Positions 26,101 to 35,451 of a stretch of DNA of 64,000 nt are shown here, one piece after another. The stretch's first letter is position 1. Each line of letters opens with the position of its first letter. This stretch comes from Zygaena filipendulae (Eukaryota; Arthropoda; Insecta; Lepidoptera; Zygaenidae): the NCBI GenBank assembly GCA_907165275.2, contig OU015663.1, forward strand, positions 3,794,501-3,858,500, in the 5' to 3' direction. Below the pieces are notes generated by a model. That model was not told the origin of the DNA. It saw nothing but the letters and a program-made list of their open reading frames with translations, and ran no database searches. The translations under genes were made by a program, and so were the position numbers.

Positions 26101-26499
26101 GAAGTGATCTCTGGAACTAAGTAGGTACTTAACGGATCTTAAAAAATTGTTTCACTTAGGTATAAGAAGCTACAGTGTTCCTGAAATAACGTCGTACATA
26201 TCATCGGAATTCCCGCAGGAACTCCTTAATTAACGTGAGTAACAACGCGGTAACAGCTAGTTTAGTAAAAAAAAATAAGTAAATTTCCTATTGGGTAAAA
26301 TTGGGTAGGGCACTATATCCTTCCACTAATCCTTTTTACCACAATGGATTTTCTGTACCTACCTACAGGCAATGTTGGTGGCGTGATCGGGATCTTGATT
26401 GGGTTCAGCATTATTACAATAACCGAAGCCGTTTATTTTTTGTTTTTGCGCTTGTTTGTTATCATTAATTTAAATCACCGTCAAAACAATTTACAATAA
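17146..26499 (+). CDS. Pickpocket/Nach-like DEG/ENaC sodium channel, 10 exons
   Basis: Amiloride-sensitive-type sodium channel subunit of the plasma membrane. Exons: 17146-17330, 17960-18166, 18542-18737, 19102-19296, 20409-20535, 21286-21435, 22344-22536, 22962-23151, 23988-24106, 26369-26499, about 563 residues. Exon 2 holds TM1 (FTWTLLFAAMIWFLGFSLYQ) followed by FPAVAICNVNRIS, a family hallmark. Exon 4 has the Cys-rich GHCCTFNYALEF. Exons 7-8 carry CKCIPYF and CPDCLPDCEYT. Exon 9 ends DVVSYWFEVLS and joins exon 10 NVGGVIGILIGFSIIT, the pore and TM2 with its GxS-type filter. Exon 1 has an FKEYVNECSIGIIRY cytoplasmic segment. All junctions close in frame except exon 3 to 4 with the best GT/AG pair (see findings). 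An AATAAA overlaps the stop codon. Large introns hold MITEs. Confidence 0.88.
20780..21140 (+). repeat. Dispersed repeat fragment split by a MITE
   Basis: The sequence GTCCACTGCTGGACAATGGC, a common insect/lepidopteran repeat word, is interrupted at 20863 by the MITE below. It resumes after it with ACCTTCATCAGATAATTTGT. The element class is not certain. Confidence 0.5.
20864..21102. mobile_element. Tourist-like MITE (PIF/Harbinger type), copy 1
   Basis: Long terminal inverted repeats (about 75-80 bp each) begin CCGCCGCACTCAGAGTCGAC and include TTAAAACAAAACTGCCG. TAA flanks both sides directly (20861-20863, 21103-21105). A 3-bp TWA duplication is the signature of PIF/Harbinger elements. A second copy at 37906-38120 also has TAA on both sides, and a degraded one is at 57147-57285. 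Located in pickpocket intron 5. Confidence 0.85.
21140..21165 (+). repeat. (GAA)n microsatellite
   Basis: Short run of GAA/AGA triplets, followed by ATACATTTATTTCAGCACA. No function is implied. Confidence 0.7.
21455..21575. repeat. Retroelement 3'-tail-like repeat
   Basis: Contains CAAATCAAATATTCTTTATTG and CTTATTGCTAAAAAGCAATT, words I recognise as a frequent lepidopteran LINE 3' end in reverse orientation. It lies at the start of pickpocket intron 6. Confidence 0.4.
21850..22147. repeat. Near-complete palindrome (about 300 bp foldback element)
   Basis: The left half (ATAAATGGCGTCGGG, GGCTGCTTCCTATTCCATTC, GGTATGTCGTTGCCCGG) is the reverse complement of the right half (GAATGGAATAGGAAGCCGCC, CGACGCCATTTATCAGTG). 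The centre is near 21997 with almost no loop. It lies inside intron 6 of the pickpocket gene, so the transcript should fold into a long hairpin. Overlapping mirror-image open frames here are a consequence of the symmetry, not genes. Confidence 0.8.
23577..23898 (+). mobile_element. CRE-box MITE family, copy 1
   Basis: About 322 bp element. The left end is GGGATGTTGACTAC and the right end is TTAGTCAACATGCCC, followed inward on both sides by an inverted TAGTCCGTC word. Internally it carries two TGACGTCA boxes about 50 bp apart (GTCGTGACGTCACTAACCG and TAGTGACGTCACG). Seven more copies occur in the window. It lies in pickpocket intron 8. No coding capacity. Confidence 0.85.
25177..25503 (+). mobile_element. 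CRE-box MITE family, copy 2
   Basis: Same family as 23577-23898. Start GTGATGTTGACGAC, internal CGTGACGTCATTAACCGG and AATGACGTCATGCG, end AGTCAACTAGCCC. Located in pickpocket intron 9. Confidence 0.85.
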
Positions 26500-26629
26500 A
26501 AAAATTTGTTTTCCAAGTTCTTTTATTTACCTTTATTATTATGTAAGTACTTATTAGATTAATTCTTAATAACTACCAACGTCTTTCTACAAGATATAGG
26601 TACCTAGGTACCTAAAGTTATATGATATT

Positions 26630-26830
26630 ACTAGTTGTGCCTCGCGGTTTCACCCACAGTTCCCGTGGGAATTCCGGGATAAAAGTACCCTATGTGTTAA
26701 TATGATGTATAAGCTATATTATTGTAAAGTTTCATTTAAATCCATCCAGTAGTTTTTGCGTGAAAGAGTCCATCCATCCATCCATCCATACCTACTTACA
26801 AACTCGCGTTTAAAATATTTGTAGGATATG
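26630..26830 (+). repeat. SINE-like repeat with CATC tail
   Basis: Begins CTAGTTGTGCCTCGCGG, contains GTGGGAATTCCGGGATAAAA and GTTTTTGCGTGAAAGAG, and ends in a CATC tetranucleotide run. It lies just downstream of the pickpocket stop codon. Confidence 0.6.
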
Positions 26831-27111
26831 AGGTATGGTCGTATGTACCTAACCACAGACATGTAACACTAAAAACCATGTGAAAATCCGGACCCTATTA
26901 GTAGAATCCAAAATACGATGTAGAATGATTACCTGTCTGATTATTTGTATGTGTATGCGTACCTACCACTAAAAACGGAAACTATCTGGATTTCACTTAG
27001 ATATTATTTACGGTTGCTTCGGTTAGAAACAGCTCCCGTATAAAAACTCTTTTCTATATAAACTCTTTTCCGGTCTCGGAGAACAAGCAAAAGGTATATT
27101 TTTAGTTAGTA

Positions 27112-29007
27112 AGGTAAAACACCCAATCTTCGACAAGGCACCATTGTCCGACATTAAAAAAGTTAACAAAAGAAAATAACAGTAGTTTCTAATTTCTGAA
27201 CGCATTTGAAGTATAAACAATGGACGAGGATTATCCAGCTGTCATTGCGGATGACGTTTCATACATTCGGCTATTTTGTACAAAATGACCTAATGACATG
27301 TTCCGACCGCGGTCATATCTCCAACGAAATCCAGTTTTATTAGTGACATCGCTAAGGAGGTGAGTAAGATTTATTGCCCATAACTTTTGATTGTTTTGCT
27401 TTATCGAAAATGTTAGTTATTTATACAATTAGGATAGACATTCACAACTTTTTATTAATTTCATTAGAAGTTTGATGTTATATTAAAATGCCAAAACACG
27501 CCTGTCGGTAATTAGAGATTTTTTTTTTGGTTTTTCCAATCTTCGACAAATGTCGAAACGTTTTTATTTTTTATTTTATGCACTTTATTATATTATGAAC
27601 CTAAGCTTGTTCAGCACTTTAAATTTATAGGTCTTTCATTTAAATATTCAAACTGCTTCCAACGATCGACAGCCGTGTCGATGATTGGATATCCTATACG
27701 TTCCAATGACCGACAGCCGTTGTGTCGATAACTGGATATTCTATACGTTAGTCTGCATGTTCCAGTAACCGACATTTTTTGCAGGCATGGCGCCTAAAAA
27801 TAAATATATGCCTCTTCAAATGGCCTAGGCGGTAGAAGCAGTCAGAAAAGGTGAGAAAATTGCCACTGCTGCACAAAAGTTTTGGTGTACCCAGAATTAC
27901 ATTACATGATAAGATTTCCAGTAAGACTCTAGTTTAATGTTCCATGGGCCATAAAACATATTTGTCAACAGAAGAAGAGGCTATTTTAGAAAAATGGGTA
28001 CTTGAAATGGCTGAAAAACACATTCCTGTTACTAAAGATGAGTTACTCGATAGCGTACAACGTATCGTAATTAATCAGGATAAAACAACCCCATTTACTG
28101 ACAATAGACTGGGCAAGAAATGGTAAAAAGTTCCTTCTGCCATCACAAGTAAAACGTGGAGGGATTATCATGAAGCGAAAGAGAACCAAAAAAGAGAAAC
28201 AGCAAGACTAAAAGAACTTAAAGCCCAAGAAAGAGAAGAGAAAAGACAGTTAAAACAGAGAGAGATGGAAAATAAACTGGACTAAGGTAACGAGTCTGCG
28301 ATCAAAACCTGCCATTATTTTACTAAATAATAAATATATAAGTAAGTACATACTTGTTACTTGGTAATATTGTAATTCCAACTGGATAATATCATAATAA
28401 GTATGTTAATTTTGTATGCCATTGAGAAGATCTCATTAAGTTTTGTTGATAAATATTAAGCAAGTAGATGAAACTTAGTAACCTAAGTGACAAAAGTGTG
28501 ATTAAAAGTCGACATAATAAATAAGAAATTAAACTATTTTATAATATAGAGGATTGAAAAAGAAGCATTACAAAATTATTAGGTACTTAAATTACCTACG
28601 CATTACATGCCAACATGCTCCTGTTTGTTTATTTAGCTAATTAAAATGATTAAAAGACTGAATAAGACTTTTTTTTGGGAATGGTGTTTGGGGTTAGTGT
28701 CGATATTTGGATGACGATAAATAGAACATGTTGATTACTAGATCACGATTATTGGAACATGTCGATTACTAGGTGTCGATATATAGAATTTTGCAGTCGA
28801 TAACTAGGCTAAAAAGAGCCTAAATCTATCTTGTTTTTTTTCCTAAGTTATTAGTATTATACTTCTTTTTACTTTAAAACAATATAGAATGAACCCTAAA
28901 ATTTTACCCAGTGCATTAAAGAATCGTGTATTATCATAAAGAAACCAGATATTTAAAAAAAGGCTCGAATCTCGACGTTAAAGTGTCGATAATTGGGTGT
29001 TTTACCT
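27112..29007 (+). mobile_element. pogo-like (Tc1/mariner superfamily) transposon, internally deleted
   Basis: Complete element of 1,896 bp. The ends are inverted copies, AGGTAAAACACCCAATCTTC on the left and the reverse complement of ATTGGGTGTTTTACCT on the right. A TA dinucleotide lies directly on each side (27110-27111 and 29008-29009), as expected for Tc1/mariner/pogo integration. Inside is a transposase remnant at 27787-28285. Flanking it are multiple TGTCG-type subterminal motifs, including two tandem units of about 50 bp at about 27656-27755 and further copies at about 28700-28810. It sits in the gap between the pickpocket and Sirt2 genes. Confidence 0.88.
27787..28285 (+). pseudogene. 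pogo/Tigger-type transposase remnant lacking the DDE core
   Basis: The first frame starts MAPKNKYMPLQMA, has an in-frame stop, and then AVEAVRKGEKIATAAQKF, a Psq-type helix-turn-helix. After a one-base frame slip the second frame continues GVPRITLHDK, then a CENP-B-type DNA-binding segment (LSTEEEAILEKWVLEMAEK). After GKKW and a stop codon, the same frame resumes directly into PSAITSKTWRDYHEAKE and a Lys/Glu-rich tail ending MENKLD. In intact relatives a DDE integrase domain of roughly 200 residues lies between these parts. Here it is absent. The protein is therefore dead as an enzyme; only the DNA-binding half and the tail are recognisable. Confidence 0.8.
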
Positions 29008-29009
29008 TA

Positions 29010-30027
29010 GGTAGTGGGCAAATATCAGAGCTAAGGTAAGCATCACACTAGCATATCAGGCGCCAATTTATGCACTCAATGCGTGTCTTGGAACGCAGGA
29101 TCAAACACAAGTAAAGCTGCGAGCTATGTAATGTAAAGTAGAATTAATTAAAAAAAGATGAAGGAAATAACATTAATATTGAATATTACGGTTATATCAG
29201 ATTTGCCAAATATATGTAGGTAGGAGGTAGGTATGGTGTGTGTTTGTATTATCTATGTGTGTGTGCATTGCATTTCTTTCTACGACAGCCGTTCACCAAC
29301 ATTACAGCATTCACGTTTTCAGCTTCATGCTTTCGACTGTACCAGGCGTCCATATTTTTTATCCTCCATAATATTGCCTCATGCCGCCCCTTAATCATAA
29401 GCTGGCGACTCCCTTACAAGTCATTATCATGTTACGCTGTCGACACTATTCATTGACGACCAACCGTGATCAAACCACTGAGAGCAGCTTACCTCGAAAA
29501 CGTCAGTGCCCATAGTATTAAAAATGGCGACGATTATGACGTTATACTAGGGAATCATAATACTGCGGCAGAATACTGTCCGCTATCACGGAATGAATTT
29601 CTCATCACTGGGAATTGCGAGCACAGGCGCATTCCGTGGATTCGTACTAGTGCAGCAACCAAACAACCATCTCTGAAGCAAGTTAATTTTCACTCTGACA
29701 CCTATGTGACGTTTAAGAAGTGCCGAAGTTTGCGCTAAAAATCGAATTCATCGAAAAATAAATCAATCAGAGTTCTTACGAACAAAGGGAAGGTGTCGTA
29801 GTCACGAAACGTATACGTAATCTTGGATTGTGTCGTAGGAACGCAATTTACTCAGAGCTCACAGAGCCAGAGACATAAGTCTAGTTAATTTGTGGTGCTA
29901 AGCGCTTAACTAGTAATAGCGGAACATACCCATTATGTTGTCCTTGTCAAATAGCATTGTCAAAAAATTCCATGGTGTTGTTGGGATTGGGAAGTCGCAG
30001 TTAATTTATTTACAAAAAATATCAAAA
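29010..30027. other. Intergenic upstream of Sirt2
   Basis: No gene could be supported. A 90-codon open frame at 29466-29738 has no recognisable domain, no repeated family and no splice context, so I treat it as chance. The Sirt2 promoter and 5' UTR should lie in the last few hundred bases. Confidence 0.45.
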
Positions 30028-32504
30028 ATGTCCGCCGATTCGCCATCAGGAAAAAGCAGTGGTGAGTAATTTCGACTGATTCAAATGCCAGTAATAAAAT
30101 TATATAATCTTTAACATTATGTTTTTATGGTTTTTAGACTTTGATACGGGTGTTGGAAATGTCCCGCCAAATCCTACAGATAGCCTTGGCGCTAGACTCC
30201 GTGATTTGGATGTGGACTCTATTCGAAGATATCTAGCACAGAAACTTGGTTTCTACGAGCCCTCTGAACCCTCGGCGCCCGTAGAAAAGGTGTTGGATGA
30301 AGTCAATTTGGATGGCATCGTAAAATGGATTAAGGGAAATAGATGCAAAAACATAATAACATTGTCCGGAGCAGGAATATCTACTGGTAAGGTCAATAAT
30401 GTAGTATTCTATTCTAATATTTGTTTTACAACTGTGTATACCAAATGTCAGCAATGGCCACAGATAAGGGAATTTATAATAATAAAAATAATGCACTTCA
30501 CAACACAGATCTACTTGATCCCACATTAAGCTATAAACTTGGGTTGTGGATACCAAGCAATATTGTCTTTAATGCCTCAAATTATTAAGTTCAATAATTT
30601 CAGACCCTTTATAGGTGTCAAACTAATAAGCACCACATGCTGTAAAAAAAATTTCTAAATTACTTTGGGCATGTTACGTTACATACTGATAGTGCTGGCC
30701 CAGTGCTCGCAGTGATGAGAAATTCATTCTGATATAACTTTCAGTATACTGATGTATCCGCAGTAGGTATCATTATAGTTGCCATTTTTGTACTGTGAGC
30801 ACTGGTGCTTTTGAGGTAAGGTGCTCTCAGTGGTTTGATTGTATAGCTCATTTTATAGGAAAGGCTTCGGAGTATACTGAATTAACGTCATACCTTACAG
30901 TGCTTGCAGCGCATTTCAGAACATACCCTTTATTTAAAAAGAAATCTTTACGGAATTTTTTGTAATACAAGGGAAGTAAATACAATTTTTTTTTAATTTT
31001 TCCAGCATTTAAACATTTTTATATTTCTATTTTATTTTAATATTGTTAATTAAAATATCCTAAAAGATATGATTTTTCAAGTGGCACTATTTTTATCTTT
31101 GTAGCATAAGTTGGAGTTTCAGATTGCATGACCTAAATAACATTTTTCTCAGCTACTGAAGTTATGAAAATAAAGCGAATATTTCTGATTTTAGCGGCTG
31201 GTATTCCAGACTTCCGTAGCCCTGAGACAGGGCTCTACCATAACTTACAGAAATACAACCTTCCTGAACCACAAGCTATTTTTGATATCAACTTCTTCAA
31301 ACAAAACCCAAAGCCTTTTTGTACACTGGCTAAAGAACTGTTTCCGGGAAGCTTCAAACCTACAACATCTCATTATTTCATAAGATTATTACATGAAAAA
31401 GGTAAGCAAAATACCTATTAACCATTTTGTTAAAAGCAAGAATTTTATTGATTTTATGAAAAAAGCTGAAAAACATTGCCCTTATTTTATAATATACATA
31501 TTATTCAGTTCATCTTTGATACTTTCCAGCATAGTATAGTAGATAGATAGTAAAGCAATGGGCATCAATCAGGTCTTTAACTCGACTGGAGACTCAACTA
31601 TATTTAATTTTGTTCAAGGTCTCCTGCTGCGTCACTACACTCAAAACATTGACACACTGGAACGGGGGGCTGGCATACCCAGTGAGAAACTAGTGGAGGC
31701 TCACGGCACATTCTACACATCACACTGTTTGGAGTGCAGGCGGGAATACCCTCTTGAATATGTCAAATGTAAGCCTATGGTCATGTTTGAGGCAAAGTGA
31801 GATCCGAAATGATGCTGAGAATACAAATCCTTTGTCCTTGCTATAGGAATTACAATTCTAAAAATAGGAATATTGTTTTTTAAGCTTTGATCTTGCCTGG
31901 GTGCTGAAGCAACATGTTCAACTGTATAGTAAAAGGTTTTGTTTCCTATAGTTATTCAATGTTAAAACTCAGTTTTTTTTTAATGATAACTTGTAATACT
32001 GAGTTGTCATAAGTTGCTTCAAGTTTGTCTGGGAATTCGAATTAAGTATATACCTTAATGTAGTACTCTTAGGTCGAACTCGAAGCCCAACTAAAAATAC
32101 CCACACCAGATTCCAGCTGAGACACAGACATATTGTCGGCATCAAAGCATCTCAAATTAAGAAATAAATTAATAAATATATATTATTTATTTTCAGCGTT
32201 CATATTCCAGGACGATATTCCTATATGTGCTGACTGTCCTGGGGTGGTGAAGCCAGACATTGTGTTCTTTGGGGAGAGCCTCCCAGCCAGGTTCCAGGAT
32301 TGCCTCCAAGAAGACTTCCAGCACTGTGATCTGCTCATTATCATGGGCTCATCACTTGAAGTGCAGCCCTTCGCTTCTCTCATCGACATGTATGTGTTGT
32401 AAATTCTATTCAATGGTTGTTTTGTTGGTTAGAAGTATCAACCTGTATTTACAGAAGAATATTAGAATAGAAGTATAGAATATAGATAGATGTCCGTTGT
32501 GCAC

Positions 32505-32558
<54 letters not shown>

Positions 32559-35393
32559 TTACAAACACGCACGCACACATAGTCTTTTCTTTTTATTTTG
32601 TTTATTTCTTTGTTACTGTAGTTTATTTCAATCCTCATAGTTTATGTTGGTATTTTAACAGATTAGTTCTGAATTGCATGAGCCCTCTGTACTCCGGAGG
32701 GGAGTGATTGAAAACCAGCACTGCCTTCTGAATCACTTCCTTTTGCCTATGATAATTTGGCTAAGTTCAATTTTTTTTTATATAAACCTTTCTGATGGCA
32801 TTAACAATTTTATTATTATGATTATTATTATTCATTTATTGATCTTAAATTTAGGTTTTTTACAGTATAAATTAACAAAATAATAAATATTACAAAAAAC
32901 CGAAACCTCGTGTGCTACCGGCAGCGGAGCAGAGATCAAACTACCGGTGGTTAAGGTCACAGAGTCAGAAACCTCCGTACAATGCGTGTCGTGTCAAGGA
33001 TTACCGCCTTCTGCATCTTACCCTTAAGCCAACAACCTAGGGAGAGTCTCTCGAGATGTTGATCGAGACTCTTCACTATTAAACCGTATGCCAAAACAAC
33101 TATTGGAACAATGGTTGTGGAGTCAACATTCCTCATAGCGGTTACCTCATGGGCCAGGTCAAGGTATTTGCTGACCTTTTCCTTCTCGGCTCTCACGAGA
33201 ATCTCGTCATGTGGAATGGTGACGTCAACGATCATTGCCCAGCGTTGGGACCGATCGATCACCACGATATCAGGTTTATTGAAAATAATAGTCCTGTCCA
33301 TGATAATAGAGCGATCCCAGAGCAACGCACGACCATTCTCGAGGACTGGCGCGGGAGCGTGTTGACAATATTGTTATTATTATTTGTGTTATGCAGGGTG
33401 CCGGATTGGTGTCCCCGGCTGCTGATCAACCGCGAGAGGGCGGGCGTGCGCTCGCCGCTGCTGCGCATGTGGGGGCTGGCGGGCGGCGGGCTGCAGCTGG
33501 ACGGCGACGCGCTGCGGGACGTGGCGCGCCTGGGCGACTGCGACGAGGGCTGCCAGGAGCTCGCCGACAGGCTCGGCTGGGGGGTGAGTCGCGCCGCCGC
33601 GCAGTCTTACTATTTTGGGAAATGAGTGTCTTTACCCTTTGGCCACAGGTTCGGCGGTGGCGGCGGAGCTATCAGTAGCTGTGGCCCACTTCGTATGTTG
33701 TCTACCATTTGTTTTTGCCGCCGCCGCCGGCGCCACCGCCGCCGAGCCTGTGGCGCCGCCCTTAGTGGTTGAGTGGTTACTCTTTTGGGGGTTGAGGTTG
33801 AGTGGATACTATTTTGGAGGTTGAGTGGTTACTCTTTTGGGGGTTGAGGTTGAGTGAATACTATTTTGGAGGTTGAGTGGATATTCTTTTGGGAAATGAG
33901 TCCCTTTTGGTGGTTGAGTTATTACTCTTTTGGAAGTTGAGTGGTTACTCTTTTGGAAGTTGAATGGATACACTTTTAAGGGTTGAGTGGATAGTCTTTT
34001 GGGGGTTGAATGGTTACTCTTTTGAGGGTTGAGTGGATACTCTTGCGAGTTGAGTAGAAATTCATACTCTTTTGGAAGTTAGTGGGCACACTTGGGGGTT
34101 AAGTGGATAAGCTTTTGGAGGTTGAGTCGATACTCTTTTGGGGGTTGAGTGCTACTCTTCTAGGGGTTGATTGATACTGTTCTGGGAGTCAAGTAATAGC
34201 TACTCTCCTGGGGATTGAATCACACACTTTTGGAGTTTGAGTCATACACTTTCTGGACTTGAGTAAACATCAGTTTTTGGGGTTTCAGACACTTTTGTTA
34301 CTTTTGACACTTTTGATACTTTCTGTTTTGAATTGTTCACATTCAACTGCTCCCTGTGGGCTGTGACCTTCTATATTTATTCTATTTCACGGAATCCATT
34401 TGGCTATGATAGTGTTCAGATGTGCTTAATGTACAATTTGCTTCTATTGCAATGATGTTTACACATCGGTACACGTCACTACAACTGTGGTGGTGGTACA
34501 CTTTTCATTCAAGAGTTTGGTTTGTAAAATTTTGATGAAAGAATATGTATTAATAGCTTTTTATTTTCCAAAATCTCAGTACTAATGGGGATATGGACTA
34601 CTTTTGAAAATCAAAATTCTTATTAGTCCGTCAGTTAGATAATAAAAAAAAACAATAGACACGTATTTTTTGCTTTTTTAAATAAATTCAAATATACAGA
34701 GATAAAGCGCATTAAAGTTTAGGGTGAGGGGGTCGTGACGTCACTAACCGCTAAAACCGCCATACAATTTGTCAGAATAGTGACGTCACGCGGAATTTCA
34801 ACTCAATATATTATCGCCGTTATTTTTTGATTACGTAAAAAAAGAAAAAATACGTGTCCAATATTTTTTAATAATCTAGAAGACGGACTAAAAAATAAAT
34901 ATTAGTCAACATGCCCATTTACTTGGTGACCCCCCTCAAAATTAAGAACTGGGCACGCGCCTGGGTACTACTTCATGATTGCAATCTGTTTTGGCTACCT
35001 ATGGCAGTGACATAAATTTTTCGACGGATTTCCACGTTGAGGATTTTATCAGGCACAGATACTTCAAGCCTACCCAGTCCACGGAACGTGTCTTTATATT
35101 TAATCTTTATTGTTTAGGAGGAGCTCCGAGCGCTGGTGGCCCGCGAGCACGCGCGCCTCGAGCTGGAGGGGCGTGTGGAGGCGCCCCACTCGCCCCACTC
35201 GACGCACTCGTCGCACTCGCCCCACTCGGTGCACTCGTCGCACTCGCCCCACTCGGTGCACTCGTCGCACTCGCCCCACTCGGTGCACTCGTCGCACTCG
35301 GCGAATTCGGTTCACGTGATGCACTCGGCGCACGAGATGCACGCGGCTGGCCCCAGCGCGCCGCCCGCCGCCCGCGCCGACCACGACCTATGA
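30028..35393 (+). CDS. Sirt2: Sirtuin 2, NAD-dependent protein deacylase, 7 exons
   Basis: NAD+-dependent lysine deacetylase, class I sirtuin. Exons: 30028-30061, 30138-30386, 31195-31401, 31619-31768, 32197-32389, 33397-33583, 35118-35393. All joins close in frame and give 431 residues. The NAD pocket [15 protein letters not shown] spans the exon 2/3 junction (residue 95 region). QNID is at 172-175, the catalytic His is H192 in VEAHG, and the zinc Cys are C200, C203, C224 and C227. [12 protein letters not shown] and [12 protein letters not shown] follow. Exon 6 ends the sirtuin fold ([21 protein letters not shown]). Exon 7 encodes [15 protein letters not shown] and then 13 consecutive HSx triplets, which is unusual. 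The acceptor of exon 5 at 32196 is set by reading frame. Exons 1-5 are AT-rich and exons 6-7 very GC-rich. Converges with Rad51. Confidence 0.93.
32502..32557 (+). repeat. (CA)n microsatellite
   Basis: About 27 CA units with slight interruptions at the left side. Located in Sirt2 intron 5. Confidence 0.9.
32890..33360 (-). pseudogene. Non-LTR retrotransposon C-terminus (R4/Dong-like restriction-type endonuclease)
   Basis: A minus-strand frame at 32957-33325 reads [20 protein letters not shown], then [25 protein letters not shown] and [11 protein letters not shown]. The PD...D...K pattern matches the C-terminal restriction-like endonuclease domain of target-specific LINEs of the R2/R4/Dong type. 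The 5' part, including the reverse transcriptase, is missing. The 3' UTR runs to about 32890 and into ATT repeats. It lies in Sirt2 intron 5 in antisense orientation and ends about 35 bp before exon 6. Confidence 0.65.
33605..34260 (+). repeat. Degenerate ~24-bp minisatellite in Sirt2 intron 6
   Basis: Irregular tandem array with units such as GGTTGAGTGGTTACTCTTTT and GGTTGAGTGGATACTATTTT. More than 15 units are discernible and decay toward the right end. The foldback element at 33631-33764 interrupts the left end. Confidence 0.8.
33631..33764. mobile_element. GC-rich foldback element, copy 2
   Basis: Shares with 14700-14905 the TGGCCACAG, CGGCGGTGGCGGCGG, GTTGTCTACCATTTG and TTTTTGCCGCCGCC words in the same order. 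Ends read TTTACCCTTTGGCCACAG and CTGTGGCGCCGCCCTTA. It is inserted in the minisatellite of Sirt2 intron 6. Confidence 0.65.
34588..34916 (+). mobile_element. CRE-box MITE family, copy 3
   Basis: Start GGGATATGGACTAC, paired TGACGTCA boxes at about 34736 and 34782, end AGTCAACATGCCC. Located in Sirt2 intron 6, about 200 bp before the last exon. Confidence 0.85.
35187..35303 (+). repeat. Sirt2: Coding minisatellite in Sirt2 exon 7 (HSx triplets)
   Basis: A 9-bp CACTCGNNN-type unit is repeated 13 times in frame. A 27-bp higher-order unit (HSS-HSP-HSV) is iterated three times almost without change. Translation gives residues 364-402 as uninterrupted HSx triplets. The reverse frames show parallel repeats, which are shadows. 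Confidence 0.9.
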
Positions 35394-35451
35394 GTGACGT
35401 CACGCCTACGTTGCAATGTACAGTAAGTAAGGGACGGCACGGCAAGGAATA

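Noticed and set aside
29466..29738. 90-codon open frame upstream of Sirt2
   Set aside because: No domain, no splice context and no repeat relationship; treated as chance.
32502..32557. CRISPR-like or satellite array
   Set aside because: Simple (CA)n microsatellite without spacers.
33149..33625. 158-codon plus-strand frame
   Set aside because: Chance fusion of the antisense of a LINE fragment with Sirt2 exon 6. The exon 6 acceptor at 33396 and the phase-2 join show that only the right part is coding.
35100..35384. Minus-strand RRVHRVGRV repeat protein opposite Sirt2 exon 7
   Set aside because: Antisense reading of the HSx coding minisatellite, with no independent gene evidence.
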